Positions 36,816 to 48,779 of a stretch of 64,000 nt of DNA are shown here, in pieces. Position numbers and translations under genes: made by a program. Each line of letters opens with the position of its first letter. The stretch's first letter is position 1. Origin of the DNA: Cryptomeria japonica (taxonomy: Eukaryota; Streptophyta; Pinopsida; Cupressales; Cupressaceae); contig NC_081414.1 of assembly GCF_030272615.1 (NCBI RefSeq), positions 525,801,137 to 525,865,136 on the forward strand, read 5' to 3'. Below the pieces are notes generated by a model that saw only the letters and a list, made by a program, of their open reading frames with translations, was not told the DNA's origin and did no database searches.

Positions 36816-38539
36816 ATCCTTTACAACTAACAACAGTATTTTTTCCACCTAATGCAAGCTCCCAATTATCATATGACCACTTCAACTCACATACCTTTGA
36901 CTTGTAGACAACAACAAGAGAAGTGCCTCGTTGAGTCCTCTCGTTGGATCCTATGAGCAAGGGTGAATAAGACGGCTCAAGTCTAGAGCTCGAACCCGCA
37001 CCCGAGACGAAGCTAAAGGCATTTCTGTTGGGGTGGATGAAGGAACAATCTTTAGGATCTCTCTCCATCGTCTCTAGTGTCGCAAAGGAAACAGATTCTA
37101 CCATTGAAGCATATTGCTCTAGCACTTTGACGACTTCAAATAGAACACCCACTACGTTGCCTTGAAGCTACTGATGTTCCCATGTCAGTTGATCAACGGT
37201 AACAGCTCCACACCACAAAATCCCCTTAACAATTTGCGTCAACGCCTCCGTCTTATTCATCTCTACTGAAAAATATTTCACTACCGACCATCTTCACAAA
37301 AGGAGTTTCTTCTCCTATAAATTCGGCCATGTTCATAGTGATAGCAATTTTCCCTGGCAATTCACCTTACGGTGCTCCTAGTTGCAAACAAAAACTATCA
37401 AGGGAGGTGGAGATTGCAATTGAGCTTGCGAGGTGTGTCGGGGTTAGCTTTGCCACCGCAATATCCTGTGCAACAATGCAAGCGAGCAAGGTCTTCTCAG
37501 CGGCCTCCTTGAGCTTTGTAACCCCTGCTCTCCTTTGATCTCTTGTCGCTAGGCACCCTGAATCCTCCTTCGTCAACTCCTCTACTTCCAAATCATTCTG
37601 TGTTGCAAACAAGTCCCGTTGGGCCTTCCATCTTGCAATGTTCCAATGATCGCCTTCAGAACATCCAAGTGCTTCGCCCTTGCCTCCTGCATAAACTCCA
37701 CCAACCGCTCAAGGGTGAAGGTCTCTATCATTTTCCTAAAATCCTCAGACGCCACTACTACTTCCACTTCCCGTTGGTCCTTCCCATCTTCCTAGGGCAC
37801 AAAAAAACTACCTCTGAGTGCATCATGTGTTTTTGCCTTGAACGAGGGCTTGGACTTATCGCTCAATATCAATTCTTGACTCCCTATCTCATTTGCAGTT
37901 TTCGAACAATCGTAGTCCCCGAAATCCACTTTTTGTAGATTTAATTTGCCTCCGATATTAAATGCTTCCTCATTTCCAGGTCAAGCAACAACTTGGGCTT
38001 CCTGACCACCTTCTTGGTCGATATAGAGGCCTCTCATCTTAGTCGCTGCCAATTCTCTATGCTCTGCCACCTAACTCCAAACTGCATCCTCCACATCTCA
38101 GAAGGAAAACTCCACATCAATCCCAACTAGGGTATCATGGTGTTCAACGTTCACCACAGGGACATCATCAATTCCGCGGCCATCAAAAGTTTGGCCAATA
38201 CGTGCCACAACTGCATCGAATCCAGCATCCTCATTTATATTTCTTCAAGTTCATCTTCACCTGCCTTAGCATCCACATAATTACTCTTTACTTCTTCATA
38301 CCCTTTTTCTTCAGCCGAATTCTCCTCTTCTTTCCAGTCATCCCACCAATGTACACGACGCCTTGGCACAACATCACTCATTGTCGAGTCTAAGTTGCTA
38401 AGAAATTTTTCAATGACAGAATTGGCTTCATCGTCTGAACTACAAAATTAGTTATACCCATTAAAATATATGGGAAGTATTTGGAAGCATGGAACGTGAA
38501 ACCATTATCCAACTCCCATATTTCACCTTCTTCTTCCAT
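36816..38539 (-). pseudogene. Unrecognised acidic ORF of the non-autonomous LTR element
   Basis: A decayed reading frame begins at ATG 38539, about 25 bases after the primer site (MEEEGEIWELDNGF), the expected place of an element gene. Readable patches are acidic and helical: WWDDWKEEENSAEEKGYEEV (about 38335-38285), EVVVASEDFRKMIETFTLER (about 37765-37710) and VTKLKEAAEKTLLACIVAQD (about 37525-37465). The last open stretch (37152-36790) ends where RPL11 similarity starts. Stops and frameshifts separate the patches. I do not recognise the family; it could be a gag-like protein or further captured host sequence. Confidence 0.5.
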
Positions 38540-38560
38540 CTCTACTCAATCCAACCACGA

Positions 38561-38571
38561 CTCTGATACCA
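38561..38571 (-). promoter_or_regulatory. Primer binding site of non-autonomous element
   Basis: The minus strand reads TGGTATCAGAGTCG two bases after the LTR end, again complementary to initiator methionine tRNA. Confidence 0.85.
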
Positions 38572-38573
38572 AT

Positions 38574-38844
38574 TGTTAATTTAAACGAGCAGAGAAAAAA
38601 CATATAATCAACACAAAACAGCAGAAAGAAAACCAACACAAATGAAGACACAAGACATGCATTTATAGTGGTTCACCATAAACGCTACGTCCACTCTCAA
38701 GCAAGGAAAACTTTTGTATTAATCATTACCATACCACACCATACATGGATTGCACAGTCATTTATACAATCACATTCAGCTATGAAACCAAGAGTTGGGA
38801 GAAGGCGAATGGTCATGTGACCATTGGGCTTCACATTCCCAACA
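38574..38844 (-). repeat. 5' LTR of non-autonomous element
   Basis: Begins TGTTAATTTAAACGAGC and ends CATTCCCAACA. It is 271 bases long and is the direct-repeat partner of 36176-36448. As the upstream LTR in minus orientation it would hold the promoter; TATAAATG lies at about 38758-38766 on the minus strand. Confidence 0.9.
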
Positions 38845-38849
38845 AGAAT

Positions 38850-39972
38850 AACATAGTTGATCTCGTCCATGCCTAGAAGAGGAGCTTTTTATGGATCAGC
38901 TTGTGGTGGTCTGCTCCATCTATAGTTTTTCTTGCATATTTGGAAAGAATGGAACATGGGGATATTTTGCAATGAAGAGAAAAATGTTGGTTTTGTTATA
39001 CAAAAGATCAAGGCTGGGTTGAGCGAATTGTTGCATGCCAAAATCCAGGTGTGGATGGATGGTGAGTTCTCATTCTGTAATAATAATATTCTCAAGTGTT
39101 GGCCTTTGCTCAAGGTGCCACATGTGGTCAAGTCTTACACTAATAAGGCAAATTGATCACAGGAAAAGTGGCTTGTTCCTCTTTCGAGAAGGCTCAAGCT
39201 GAACTTTCATGGTGTCTCAAAAGGCAATCCTGGTCAGGTCGGCATTGGTTGTGTTTTGAGAGATGCTAATTAGAAATTGTTATGAGTTGCTTTGAGGAAG
39301 ATTGGTGGGGCTACCAACAACAAGGCTGAATTAGAAGGTTTGTTTAGGGTATTTGGCTGTGGAATTCAAAGGGGCTCGATGGAATCGACATTGAGGGGGA
39401 CTCTGGATGGATGGTGAGTTCTCATTCTGTAATAATAATATTATCAAGTGTTGGCCTTTGTTCAAGGTGCCACATCTGGTCAAGTCTTACACTAATAAGG
39501 CAAATTGATCACAGGAAAAGTGGCTTGTTCCTCTTTCGAGAAGGCTCAAGCTGAACTTTCATGGTGTCTCAAAAGGCAATCTTGGTTAGGTCGGCATTGG
39601 TTGTGTTTTGAGAGATGCTAATTAGAAATTGTTATGAGTTGCTTTGAGGAAGATTGGCGGGGCTACCAACAACAAGGCTGAATTAGAAGGTTTGTTTAGG
39701 GTATTTGGCTGTGGAATTCAAAGGGGCTCGATGGAATCGACATTGAGGGGGACTCCTTAATTAACATTAATGCAGTCAAATAAAAAAAATATCAAATTAG
39801 AAATTACAAGGGTGGATCAATTGGATATGGGATTGTTTGGATAAATTATCAACTTTTTTATTAAATGTGTTTCGAGAGGCCAACAAAGTGGCTAAATTTT
39901 GGGCAAACCAAGGTGTAACTCAGGATGAGTTGGAGCAAATAGAATCTAGTCAGGATTGTTGGGAAGGTCTAT
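38850..39972 (+). pseudogene. Second LINE, 3' portion (RNase H) with internal duplication
   Basis: The LINE continues after the LTR element. There is a W-rich stretch with LERMEHGD (about 38935-38960), then RNase H starting LVPLSRRLKLNFHGVSKGNPG (split; about 39170-39230), with GCVLRDAN and NNKAELEGLF. EANKVAKFWANQG at about 39880 is the end of RNase H, finishing at CWEGL and TAA near 39972. The catalytic-start D is replaced (FHG rather than FDG). A 352-bp tandem duplication (39052-39755) repeats the start of RNase H. Confidence 0.82.
39052..39755 (+). repeat. 352-bp tandem duplication within LINE RNase H
   Basis: TGGATGGATGGTGAGTTC starts at 39052 and 39404. The copies run 39052-39403 and 39404-39755 and differ at only a few bases. 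It duplicates the spacer and first half of RNase H; the second half occurs once, after copy 2. 352 is not a multiple of three. Confidence 0.95.
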
Positions 39973-41012
39973 AAGATATTATTGAGTGGGATTCAAATTG
40001 CAGTCAAAAGTAAGATATGATAGGGTACTTGTTGATTCTGATGGGATTTGTTGGTTGGCTTTTGTTTGGATGTGGCTTAGTTACATGAAGAGGACATATT
40101 GTTGGGAGTGGAGTAGGCTTCATAATTATGTCATTTTTTATTCTTTTAGGTGTTGCTTTTTGCTTACTTGGGATTGTCACTTGTCCAATTGCGACAAGAT
40201 GGACTTGTGTTTATGCAGCATTATATTTAGAAAGTGTTACCTTGGAGACACTTCAAAAAAAGGTCAAGTGTCTCCAAGATAAGACTTGCTAAATACAATG
40301 TTGCATGGACATTGTTGTCAAATGACATGTCTTTTCCTTTCTTTGCCACTGACATTGTCGATCTTGGGATCATGCATCATGGTATTCAAGCATGTAATGA
40401 GGCTATATATCTTGCTCCAAAGTTGTTTATGTTGCAATAGTTGCTAGAAAGAATTTTGGTGTTAGATGCAGGTGTGCAGAAGAGATAGTGGACCAACAAA
40501 TGTGCAGGTTGTTCAAGGCCGAGGAGGATGTAACAAGAAAGACAATTAAGAAATCATTAGAGAACAGCGCTTGGGTGATGATCATATCCATGATGGGGTC
40601 ATCTTGGAAATTTTCCACACTGATGTAGCTCAGATTACCGATTTTATGAATCAAACGAGAATTTGTGCTCATCATCTGGTGAAGTAGGAGATCGCCCATG
40701 AGGTGAAAATGGTAATTATTTCCATCAAAGTGGTTCTTAGGAGCGGGTTCATTGCTAGAATTTTCAACTTTGAAAGCTCTGAAGAAAAAACAAATTGTTG
40801 CTCAGGATTTGGATCTTTACAAATAAGGATTGAAGAAAATAAATTTCTCCTTTTGCGAATTTTATTAGTGTATTTGGTCACTTGTTTTCCCCTCATAGGT
40901 TGAGAGGATTAATGAACTAGTAGATGGTATTATGACCATCTTGCATGATGTTGTAAATATGCTTTGAGTCAATAAGGGAGTTACCCCCTTCGATAGTGCT
41001 TATCTAGAAAAA
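39973..41012 (+). mobile_element. Second LINE 3' UTR, probable, ending in A-rich tail
   Basis: Sequence after RNase H up to an A-rich tail (GAAAAAAAATAAAAATAAATAA near 40990-41010, given as a description of the run) is taken as the LINE 3' UTR. ORFs of 60-100 codons here are unconvincing. It is longer than the 3' UTR of the first LINE (about 1,040 versus 470 bases), so a further insertion may be hidden in it. Confidence 0.45.
40241..40278. repeat. Perfect 13-bp hairpin
   Basis: CTTGGAGACACTT at 40241-40253 and its exact inverted copy AAGTGTCTCCAAG at 40266-40278 flank a 12-base A/G-rich loop. Confidence 0.9.
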
Positions 41013-41679
41013 AAATAAAAATAAATAACACCTATGTTAAAAGTTGCTTTCAAAACAACCATTTTAACATAGTTAGAGCTAGTAAAAGCAAGGATTTGGT
41101 TGTAACATGATATGAAATCCTCTCTTTTAGTATCAATATACCTGCCATTAAGGCCGCACATTATAGATTTGATGACCTAATCGATGTGGCATGGAGGAGG
41201 GACTATGGGATGAGCATTATTAAGACAAGTTTTAAGAACAAATGTGGGATGATAATCTTTTCATAAGTTCATTTATTCAAGTATATTTTAAACAATAGTA
41301 AGAAAAATATTGACAAACACTCTATAACATTGTATAATTAGTTGTAATGTAATGAAATTAAGTCATTAATTAAACATAGATAAATTCACTATAAACAATT
41401 ATGTCTAAAGACCATGGAGTAAACCCAAGTAAGGATTTCGTATAACATATGCTTCACAAAGGTTTAGAAGATAGATATGCACAAGAAGAAAAACAAGGTT
41501 ATACAATCATTGGCATAGGAAGTATAAGAAAACTTGTCGTAATGGGTGATATAGAAGGAAAGACTATCATGATTAGAGAAAATTGAAGTGGAAGAAGTCA
41601 TGAATGTAGGGAAAAAATAGGCTTGGATACAAAATATAAACATTAGAAATGCAAGATGATAAGAGAAGCAAAGGAATTT

Positions 41680-44600
41680 TGTAATGCCCACCAAAATACC
41701 CTAGAGAAACTAAACATCTAACATGCAAATGGAGATTAAAAATATATATATATATTATTAACATCTAACAACAATTGTTGCAACACATAACGTCTCCATC
41801 TAATTACATTCATTAACCATTTAACCAATATAAACATAGATCATTGCTCATTTCATCAAATAACGCAAACGGAAATAACATAACATCATTAACCTTTCCC
41901 TAGGGTACTTCAACATCATTACTTAGTTCACTACCACAATAACATCCTACACACATGATAGGTATATTTCATCTTGATTTAATGCATCACATTCTAATTC
42001 TCTAACCATGAGATATGCAACCTACAACATTATTTATCCCTCATGATATGCATAATTTCCTTTTTACCGGTGCATCTATATGACTCATTCATCTTCACTA
42101 GATCTAATTAACACCTTCTACCATTTTGTTTCTTAATCTACGAATATTCCTCTTTCAAGATTAATTTACGTCTAGCTTGCTTCCTAAACATTTCATGGAA
42201 TAATACAGTTGAACTACAATGCAAATCCAATTCTATTCCACCCATAACCCACTTTTATTTCCACGAACCATAAGATCACATCTCTACAATAGTACAATTT
42301 CATCCCTAATGTTTCATTACAAATATGACTTAATTTTAATTCCAACTACAATTCATCTTATAAATGCAAGTACATTAAATACATCATGAGTGTATCGCTT
42401 TCTACTACAAGAATCCATTTACTATATACAATAATATTACATTACATGCATTCCATCTTATTCATTACATAAATTTGCTACAAGGTACATCCATAATCCA
42501 TCATGAAGAAGAATCCACATCCACGCAAGAAGAATCCAAGAGAACATCCCAATGGCTAAAAAGCACCAACCTCCCAACCATGTGGAACCAAAGGAACCAA
42601 ACTCCGTGCTAGGGGATGACACAAGGTCCCAACACACACTCTAAACCTAAGTTGACACCCTAACCAAAGAGACTAACTACACAAGGACTCGCATGCAAGA
42701 ACTCACACAATACAACAAGAATGAACTCCCAGAGGCGTATAACTCATCAAGATATAAATGCATCCAATAAGGCATAATCATAAATCATAAAGGGGAACAC
42801 ATGTAGGAGTGGAGTATCATCACATGCCATCCTCAAAACATAATAATATAAGGCACTAGCCTGATGGACATGTGGATCCATCTCAACCTATGAGAGACTA
42901 AGGGAGATTAGCTTATCGTCTTCACGGCCTTCTCATGCTTATCCTAAAACATTTTCCCTAGGACTAAGTCATGAGGCTTAAATCAATTTATCATCTTATT
43001 AATTAATCTAGCTACCCAACCCATCAATTATTAAGTTATCATGTATTTACACATCATGGTAAACTCTAATGTGCCCTGGTGGTCTAGACTTTGTGCATCC
43101 TTACAAGGAACCTCATGCAAGCCTATCTCTCGTGACCCCGGATATCACAAGGAAGCCCACTCCCCCTAACATGGTCCAACAATAAATCACAAGAGGCTCT
43201 AACCAAAATAAAACATGGAGATAACACTCATATGCAGCCAATAACTTCCACGCGTACTCTCACAACATATGCTAGGCTACAACAACATCAAATTTAACAA
43301 AATGAGCCTCTTGGCCAATAAATACAAAACATATCAAAGCCATTAAATCTGCCAACAGATAAGAAGATAACATCACAGCAAGGCCAACTCACTTGCTGGT
43401 CCAAAACAACAATATAACTTACTCATCAACCATGGTTCATCAACATGGAGAGAGCCTAAAATATCCACAAAGACATGGAGAGGTAAAAATACATTAAACC
43501 ATCAAAATACATCAAAATTAATCAAACCCAAAACTGGAAAATATTAGCAGACCTCAATAAAGCCTCTGGTACAAAATCAACTCGGGACAATACCTCAAAA
43601 ATGACTAAAACTGAGAAAATACATAATACAAACAGTTTAGCGCTTTTATCCCATAGAACAGCGCTTCTATCAAATATAACAGTGCTTTCACTTCATAGGA
43701 CAGCGCAAATACATCCTTTAAGACAACGCATGCATTCCCAAATTTGCACTTACGTCTTCTGAGACAGTGCTTATGTTGTGCAAAATAGCACAAACACAAT
43801 ACAGAACAGCGCATTTACACAAATCACACGAAAAACTCAAAAATCTTGTGGGTAAAATATAAAAATTCAGACTTAACCAAAGGGCTCGAAAAATACATGA
43901 ATAGTGACACCCAAAAACAAGAAACATTAAGGTATAAACAAGGTAAAACAATTCTAACTATAAACCAAAATCCAACCAAATTTTCTTCACGGCAATACGC
44001 ATACATTAAAATCAAAATGCAAAAGTAAACGAACTCCAAGCTACAACCTAAAGCAATGGAATGAAGTTGAAGAAGAGCTCCCACAAAGCCAAGCCAAAAT
44101 CCAACCAAACTCCAGCCAAAACCAAGAGTAAAAATCCAAAGCCAAAGGAAAAATGCTTGCAGGAATAATTTCTAGAGAATAGCCAACCCGAAAACCATCA
44201 CGGGAATGAAAATAAAAGCAACAATAATCAAAAACCCTAGCCTCAATTTCGGCCAATCAAAATATTTCATTTTAGAATATATTTTACCAACCCATCATAT
44301 ATTATAATTTATTCTCTCATTTTGAATTTAACCAATGAGAGTGAAAGGTAGGTATAGTAAATATAAAATATATTTATCCAACAAAGTGGGAATGTTTTAT
44401 TATTATTTTAATTTAATGTGCTCATACACCCCACTTAGGAAATAAATGTCAAACTATTAAATAAACATAAACTATAAATAAATAATCTAAATGGAGATTA
44501 AAATTAAATAAACCAACGACTAATAAAATAAATTAAAGAACCAAATAAATATTAGATGTCAAATAAATACTAAACCATAGAAAATCAAATAAATAATTAA

Positions 44601-45527
44601 ATAATCAAATATCATTAAGATTAAATCACAATTATAAAATAAATATTAAACAACAATAAGGCTTACCAAATATTAAATAATCATAAAATCAATAAACGTT
44701 AATTATCAAATAAATATAAATATCAAATAATTAAATATTCAAAACTAATAAATTAAATACATTAAAATAAACATTACTAAATATAAAACCACACATCAAG
44801 AGCCACATAATTACTTTCACATAATCAAGTAAATCAACCGTCATTAACCGTACTCACAACACCAAGAAGACCAAGCTTACTAACTAACATGGCAAATTAT
44901 GCCAAGACGCAGACGACTCTCGATGAACAACTTAGACCTAGAGTATGTGAAGGGAACTCATGCCATCTCCGAACCACATAAGTCAATGGAACTAAAGACA
45001 CACTCAGACTTGTGAAGCCAGGTGGAGTCGATGTTTGGTACCTGCAAAGTCCTGCAGCCACAAAACAACATTACAACATATACATATATAGAACAAGCAA
45101 GCGATAGAGAATCGCGACGACACATCTCGCTCGCAATGAGTGATGTGGAATTGTCTCTATCACGAAGACAGTCAAACAATAGTCAAACACATCTCATCAA
45201 ATGTAATCATGAAGTAGGGTTAGCGTAATCATAATCATCATCAAAACCATGATACATCTAATCTATCAATAATCCATCACATAGTGAGCATATAAAATCC
45301 ATCAAGCACATATATCATCAAATCACATGATCAATCATGATAGTACCAACATCCATATAGATCATCAAAATAGCATATGTCCAATAGTGTCTAACATCAA
45401 TAATAAGTAATTGAAGCACATGAGTAATCATCATCCAAATCATCAAACATAGTCTAGATAAGTCTATCAAGCATAATATAAAAGTCCACTCTAGACAAAA
45501 TAGGTCAAATCAAGGGTGGACACTACA
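41680..45527. mobile_element. Candidate solo LTR, 3.85 kb
   Basis: Starts TGTAATGCCCACC and ends GGACACTACA. The ends form an imperfect inverted repeat (TGTAATG with CACTACA), as LTR termini do. The flanking pentamers are AATTT (41675-41679) and AATTC (45528-45532), a possible target duplication with one change. The interior has no polymerase motifs. It includes a strongly AT-rich tract (about 44270-44830, many AAATAAAT units). The last 500 bases resemble 994-1430. Such length would be large for an LTR but is known among plant gypsy elements. The boundary call is inference. Confidence 0.5.
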
Positions 45528-45532
45528 AATTC

Positions 45533-47640
45533 ATTCAAAGGAAGAAGTGTTGAAGCCTTCAATTCAACAAAATGAAAAAGAAAAGATAGATTATTATATC
45601 ACTTAATCTTGGATCACAATATATAACAAAATATTGGATGTTGATGATTCTAGTAAATTAACTAATTGAGCTAATATTACTAGTATAAATAATAAATAAA
45701 AGTCAGAAAGAAGGTTAGGGATTATTAATATGGCGATATCTCATTGTTGTTGTAGAGTAGTTGTCTATAATGCTTTGTGTCAAGTTTTTAATGTGAAAAC
45801 TAAGCTATTGCAATTTATCTACAACTCTTCTTGCACTCTATGACAAACTAGGATGCAACCATATATAGTTGTGTTCCTTTTGACATAGTCTTGTCTATGT
45901 AATGTATTTTTCACCACCTATAATAAAATTATGGTGTATCCAAATGTTTTTCCATAACACCTTTGGGGGGTAGTCTTAAGAAAGTGGAATTTCAAACCTT
46001 CCTCGTTGATTATCAAGGCCCATGAGAGATTTAGTAGATTAAAAGTTCCCCCAAAAATGTGCAAAACGATGAGGTGATCAAATTGTCTAGTATTAGTGTG
46101 AGTATATTAGTCCAACTAGGGAGGTATAGTAATGGAGTTACAAGTATATCCCAAACTTACGGTTCCTAGCATGCTTCATATGGCTTGTGTGTGCATGTGT
46201 TACTATTGTTTCTCCCTACTTGAGTTTTATTCGATTCAAATAATTAAATTATTTTATTATTTATGCTCATTTGGACATGGAAGAGGATAGGGATACAAAC
46301 TAGAGTGAAAATGGTAGATGTTAAAATTTGAAGTATATTAGTTGAAGGATGACTTTTTGTTGAAATGTACACTTACCATGTTATATTCCATTTGTTCGAA
46401 ATGGGAAAAGATGCAAATATCTATCCAATCCAATTGTTTCCATAAGAGAGGTAGATGTCAAATTTTCAAAAATGTTGTTTTTGAATGTTGGGGACACTTT
46501 CATGTGCATTTTAGTCTAGAGGACAAAACCACAAGCATAGTAGTATCCAAGATGATTAGATGGTGAGGATTAAACTGGAATAGGGATTGTCAAGGCCTAA
46601 AAGGTTGTTTGTGAAGTAGGTTAGGGGGTCATGGACATGTATCATACCAAAATGATTATAAAAAGTTCATAGTACTATTTATTAAAGCAAAGCAGCTAAG
46701 AACAAGTGCTAAATGAAAGGGAAAGGTGCTAAGTAGGAATTTTTCATTAAGCGCCTACCTAAAACATGAACAAGATACAAGTTAATTAGAAAAAAAAACT
46801 ATATATTATTTAATTACAATGTTAAAGAGAAAATGCATGAAATTTTAATAGTAAATTTGGTATAACATGATCTAATATGCTTCTACCAAAACTTGTGTGA
46901 ATAATTCACATGGGTCCTTTGTTATGGGTGGTTCTTTTCTTTGCCCCCAAATTTCTAATAATGAGATTGAAGCTCAAACCCTAATAGAAGGCATCCCAAT
47001 GGCTATCAAGAAAGGGATATAAAAATATAAATTTTCATTATAGAAGAGGGGCTCCTAATAGTTAATTAATCTATGCAAAAAAAAATGGATGAGAAGACTT
47101 AACAGGTTTGATTCTTTATAAAAAGAAGTTCTTTTACTAAAGGACTCGTCCCAAAAGTTGAGCTCAAACACATTGCTTTCAAGGGGGCAACTCAAATGTT
47201 GATCCATTGGCAAACAACTGAATAGACCAATTGCCTTTCTCAACAAAGGCATGCTTGAGTCCTTCACGATGGCCAATATTGTGAAGATTTTATTGGAAGT
47301 TTAGTGCCACTCACCTATTTAAAATGAAATAATAATTTGTGTGTAGACGAGATGAAAAGTGTGTGTCATTCTTTGGTTCAAAATTGAAAATCAATGACAG
47401 AGAAATTTATGGAAAGTAGACATGATAATTTGGAATGATTTCATTCTAGGGAGATATTGCTCCACTATTTTGCATTTAGTGGGGATCAAGCATGTGGTCC
47501 CAATCGTGTGCACTTTTATGTGGCAATTAGTGACTTTTTATGTAGCTTATTTCTCATCTCCATTTGCATTGGTTGTTATAGTTAGAATATAATTATGGCT
47601 AAGAAACATACATGCAGGGTTAAGGTATTCCCCTTATGAA
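45533..47640. other. Spacer, no gene seen
   Basis: About 2.1 kb with no supported coding region, RNA gene or clear repeat. A 74-codon ORF at 46342-46566 has no recognisable motif and lies in AT-rich surroundings. Confidence 0.4.
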
Positions 47641-47683
47641 GGAGTCACCTCAAACTCAAGCTTAAAAAACATTTGTCTATGGA

Positions 47684-48600
47684 TTGTCCTCTCTAAGGAT
47701 GATATTGGCTTCTTTGTCGAACATATATGTAGTGCTCATGGAATGGGGAAGGCTAGAGTGTAGCGGAGTCGAGCTTCCACAACTCATTACTTCCAAATTA
47801 ACCTACCAAACTAGCTCGACTGAAGGGTTGTATGAATGGGTCCTCCAATTGGTCATAGGAGAAGATTGACCTCTTAAAATTTAATATTATAAACTTTATG
47901 GAAGAGACTGAGCATTGTAGACCAAATAAAGTAGAACATAAAGAGTGGTCCTAACATCTTAGTGCTGAGTGGGAGGTGACCAAGCTATAGAGAAAGATTA
48001 CTGTACTTAAAAAATATTATAAAGATGTCTTTAAATATGTGGAGGATTTGAGAACAATGTATTGGAATGTGAGATTGACGATCACCAGCAATGTCACATT
48101 GCCTATGTTCAATATAGAGGGCTTTGGGGAGCCTTGCAGCAGCCCATGGTTGAGACAAGGGTCGTAATTCAACCCACTCAAAAGAGCATGCTAGTTGGTA
48201 AGAGTGTTGACAAAGCTTGTCAAAAAGAAAGCAAATTGAGTTGAGTTCTAAATCGACAACAATAACTCTGATCGACTCCATATTGTGAATGCTTTTGGGT
48301 TCACTATTGGTAGTTCAGATTCAAAGGAAAGACTCTAATGGTTGAAGTTTACATTAGCTTGAAGCATTTTGGAGTCGAGTTTATTTCAATCTCTAGATTT
48401 TGTTTCTCATTGTTTTTAGTGCTTTTGTCTTATGTGTCTATCGGTCTTACTCCTGACTGGACCCAACTGTTTTTTTTGTAGTTGAGGTTGTACTTGTACC
48501 CCCTGGGTGGTTTTATTAAGCTAGCTTCAACTACTTTTATTGGTGTAATTTTTACATTCTATGTGGCCAAGGGCCCCCCGATAAAGGATATTTTTTATAT
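47684..48600 (+). pseudogene. Unrecognised repeat reading frame with LINE-like 3' tail
   Basis: Plus-strand patches read MEETEHCRPNKVEHKEW (about 47897) and KITVLKKYYKDVFKYVEDLR (about 48000-48055), a short helical, possibly coiled-coil segment. The stretch at 48062-48244 (MECEIDDHQQCHIAYVQYRG) follows in another frame. Downstream, GTACCCCCTGGGTGGTTTTATTAAG near 48495 resembles the terminal region of plant retroelements. I do not recognise the protein, and the frame is broken by several stops. Confidence 0.3.
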
Positions 48601-48779
48601 TTTATATGACCAATTGCCCCAATAGACTAACTATTGAAAAATAATAATAAAATGGCAATGGAAGATTGCAGTCCAAAATAATCATTTTATATTAGGCATA
48701 CAACAATCAACAATCATTCAAAAAAATAAAAAATGGAGCTGTGTGATGAGCAGTAGAAGCTTAGGCTAGCAGTAACAGA

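Larger units (their letters stand above)
36176..38844 (-). mobile_element. Non-autonomous LTR retrotransposon with unrecognised ORF and RPL11 fragment
   Basis: Two LTRs of 273 and 271 bases in direct orientation have TG...CA ends. A TGGTATCAGAG primer site lies two bases inside the right LTR, and a purine-rich stretch (ATGGGAGAGAT on the minus strand) lies directly inside the left LTR. The flanks are ACAAT (36171-36175) and AGAAT (38845-38849), a probable target duplication with one change. The 2.1-kb interior has no recognisable gag, protease, integrase, RT or RNase H, so it would need enzymes in trans. It is inserted in the zinc-binding region of the second LINE. Confidence 0.88.

Noticed and set aside
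36171-38849. Interpretation of the RPL11-bearing block as a processed pseudogene
   Set aside because: It is enclosed by LTRs with a primer binding site and near-matching flanks, and similarity covers only about 55 codons without a poly-A tail, so capture by the element fits better.
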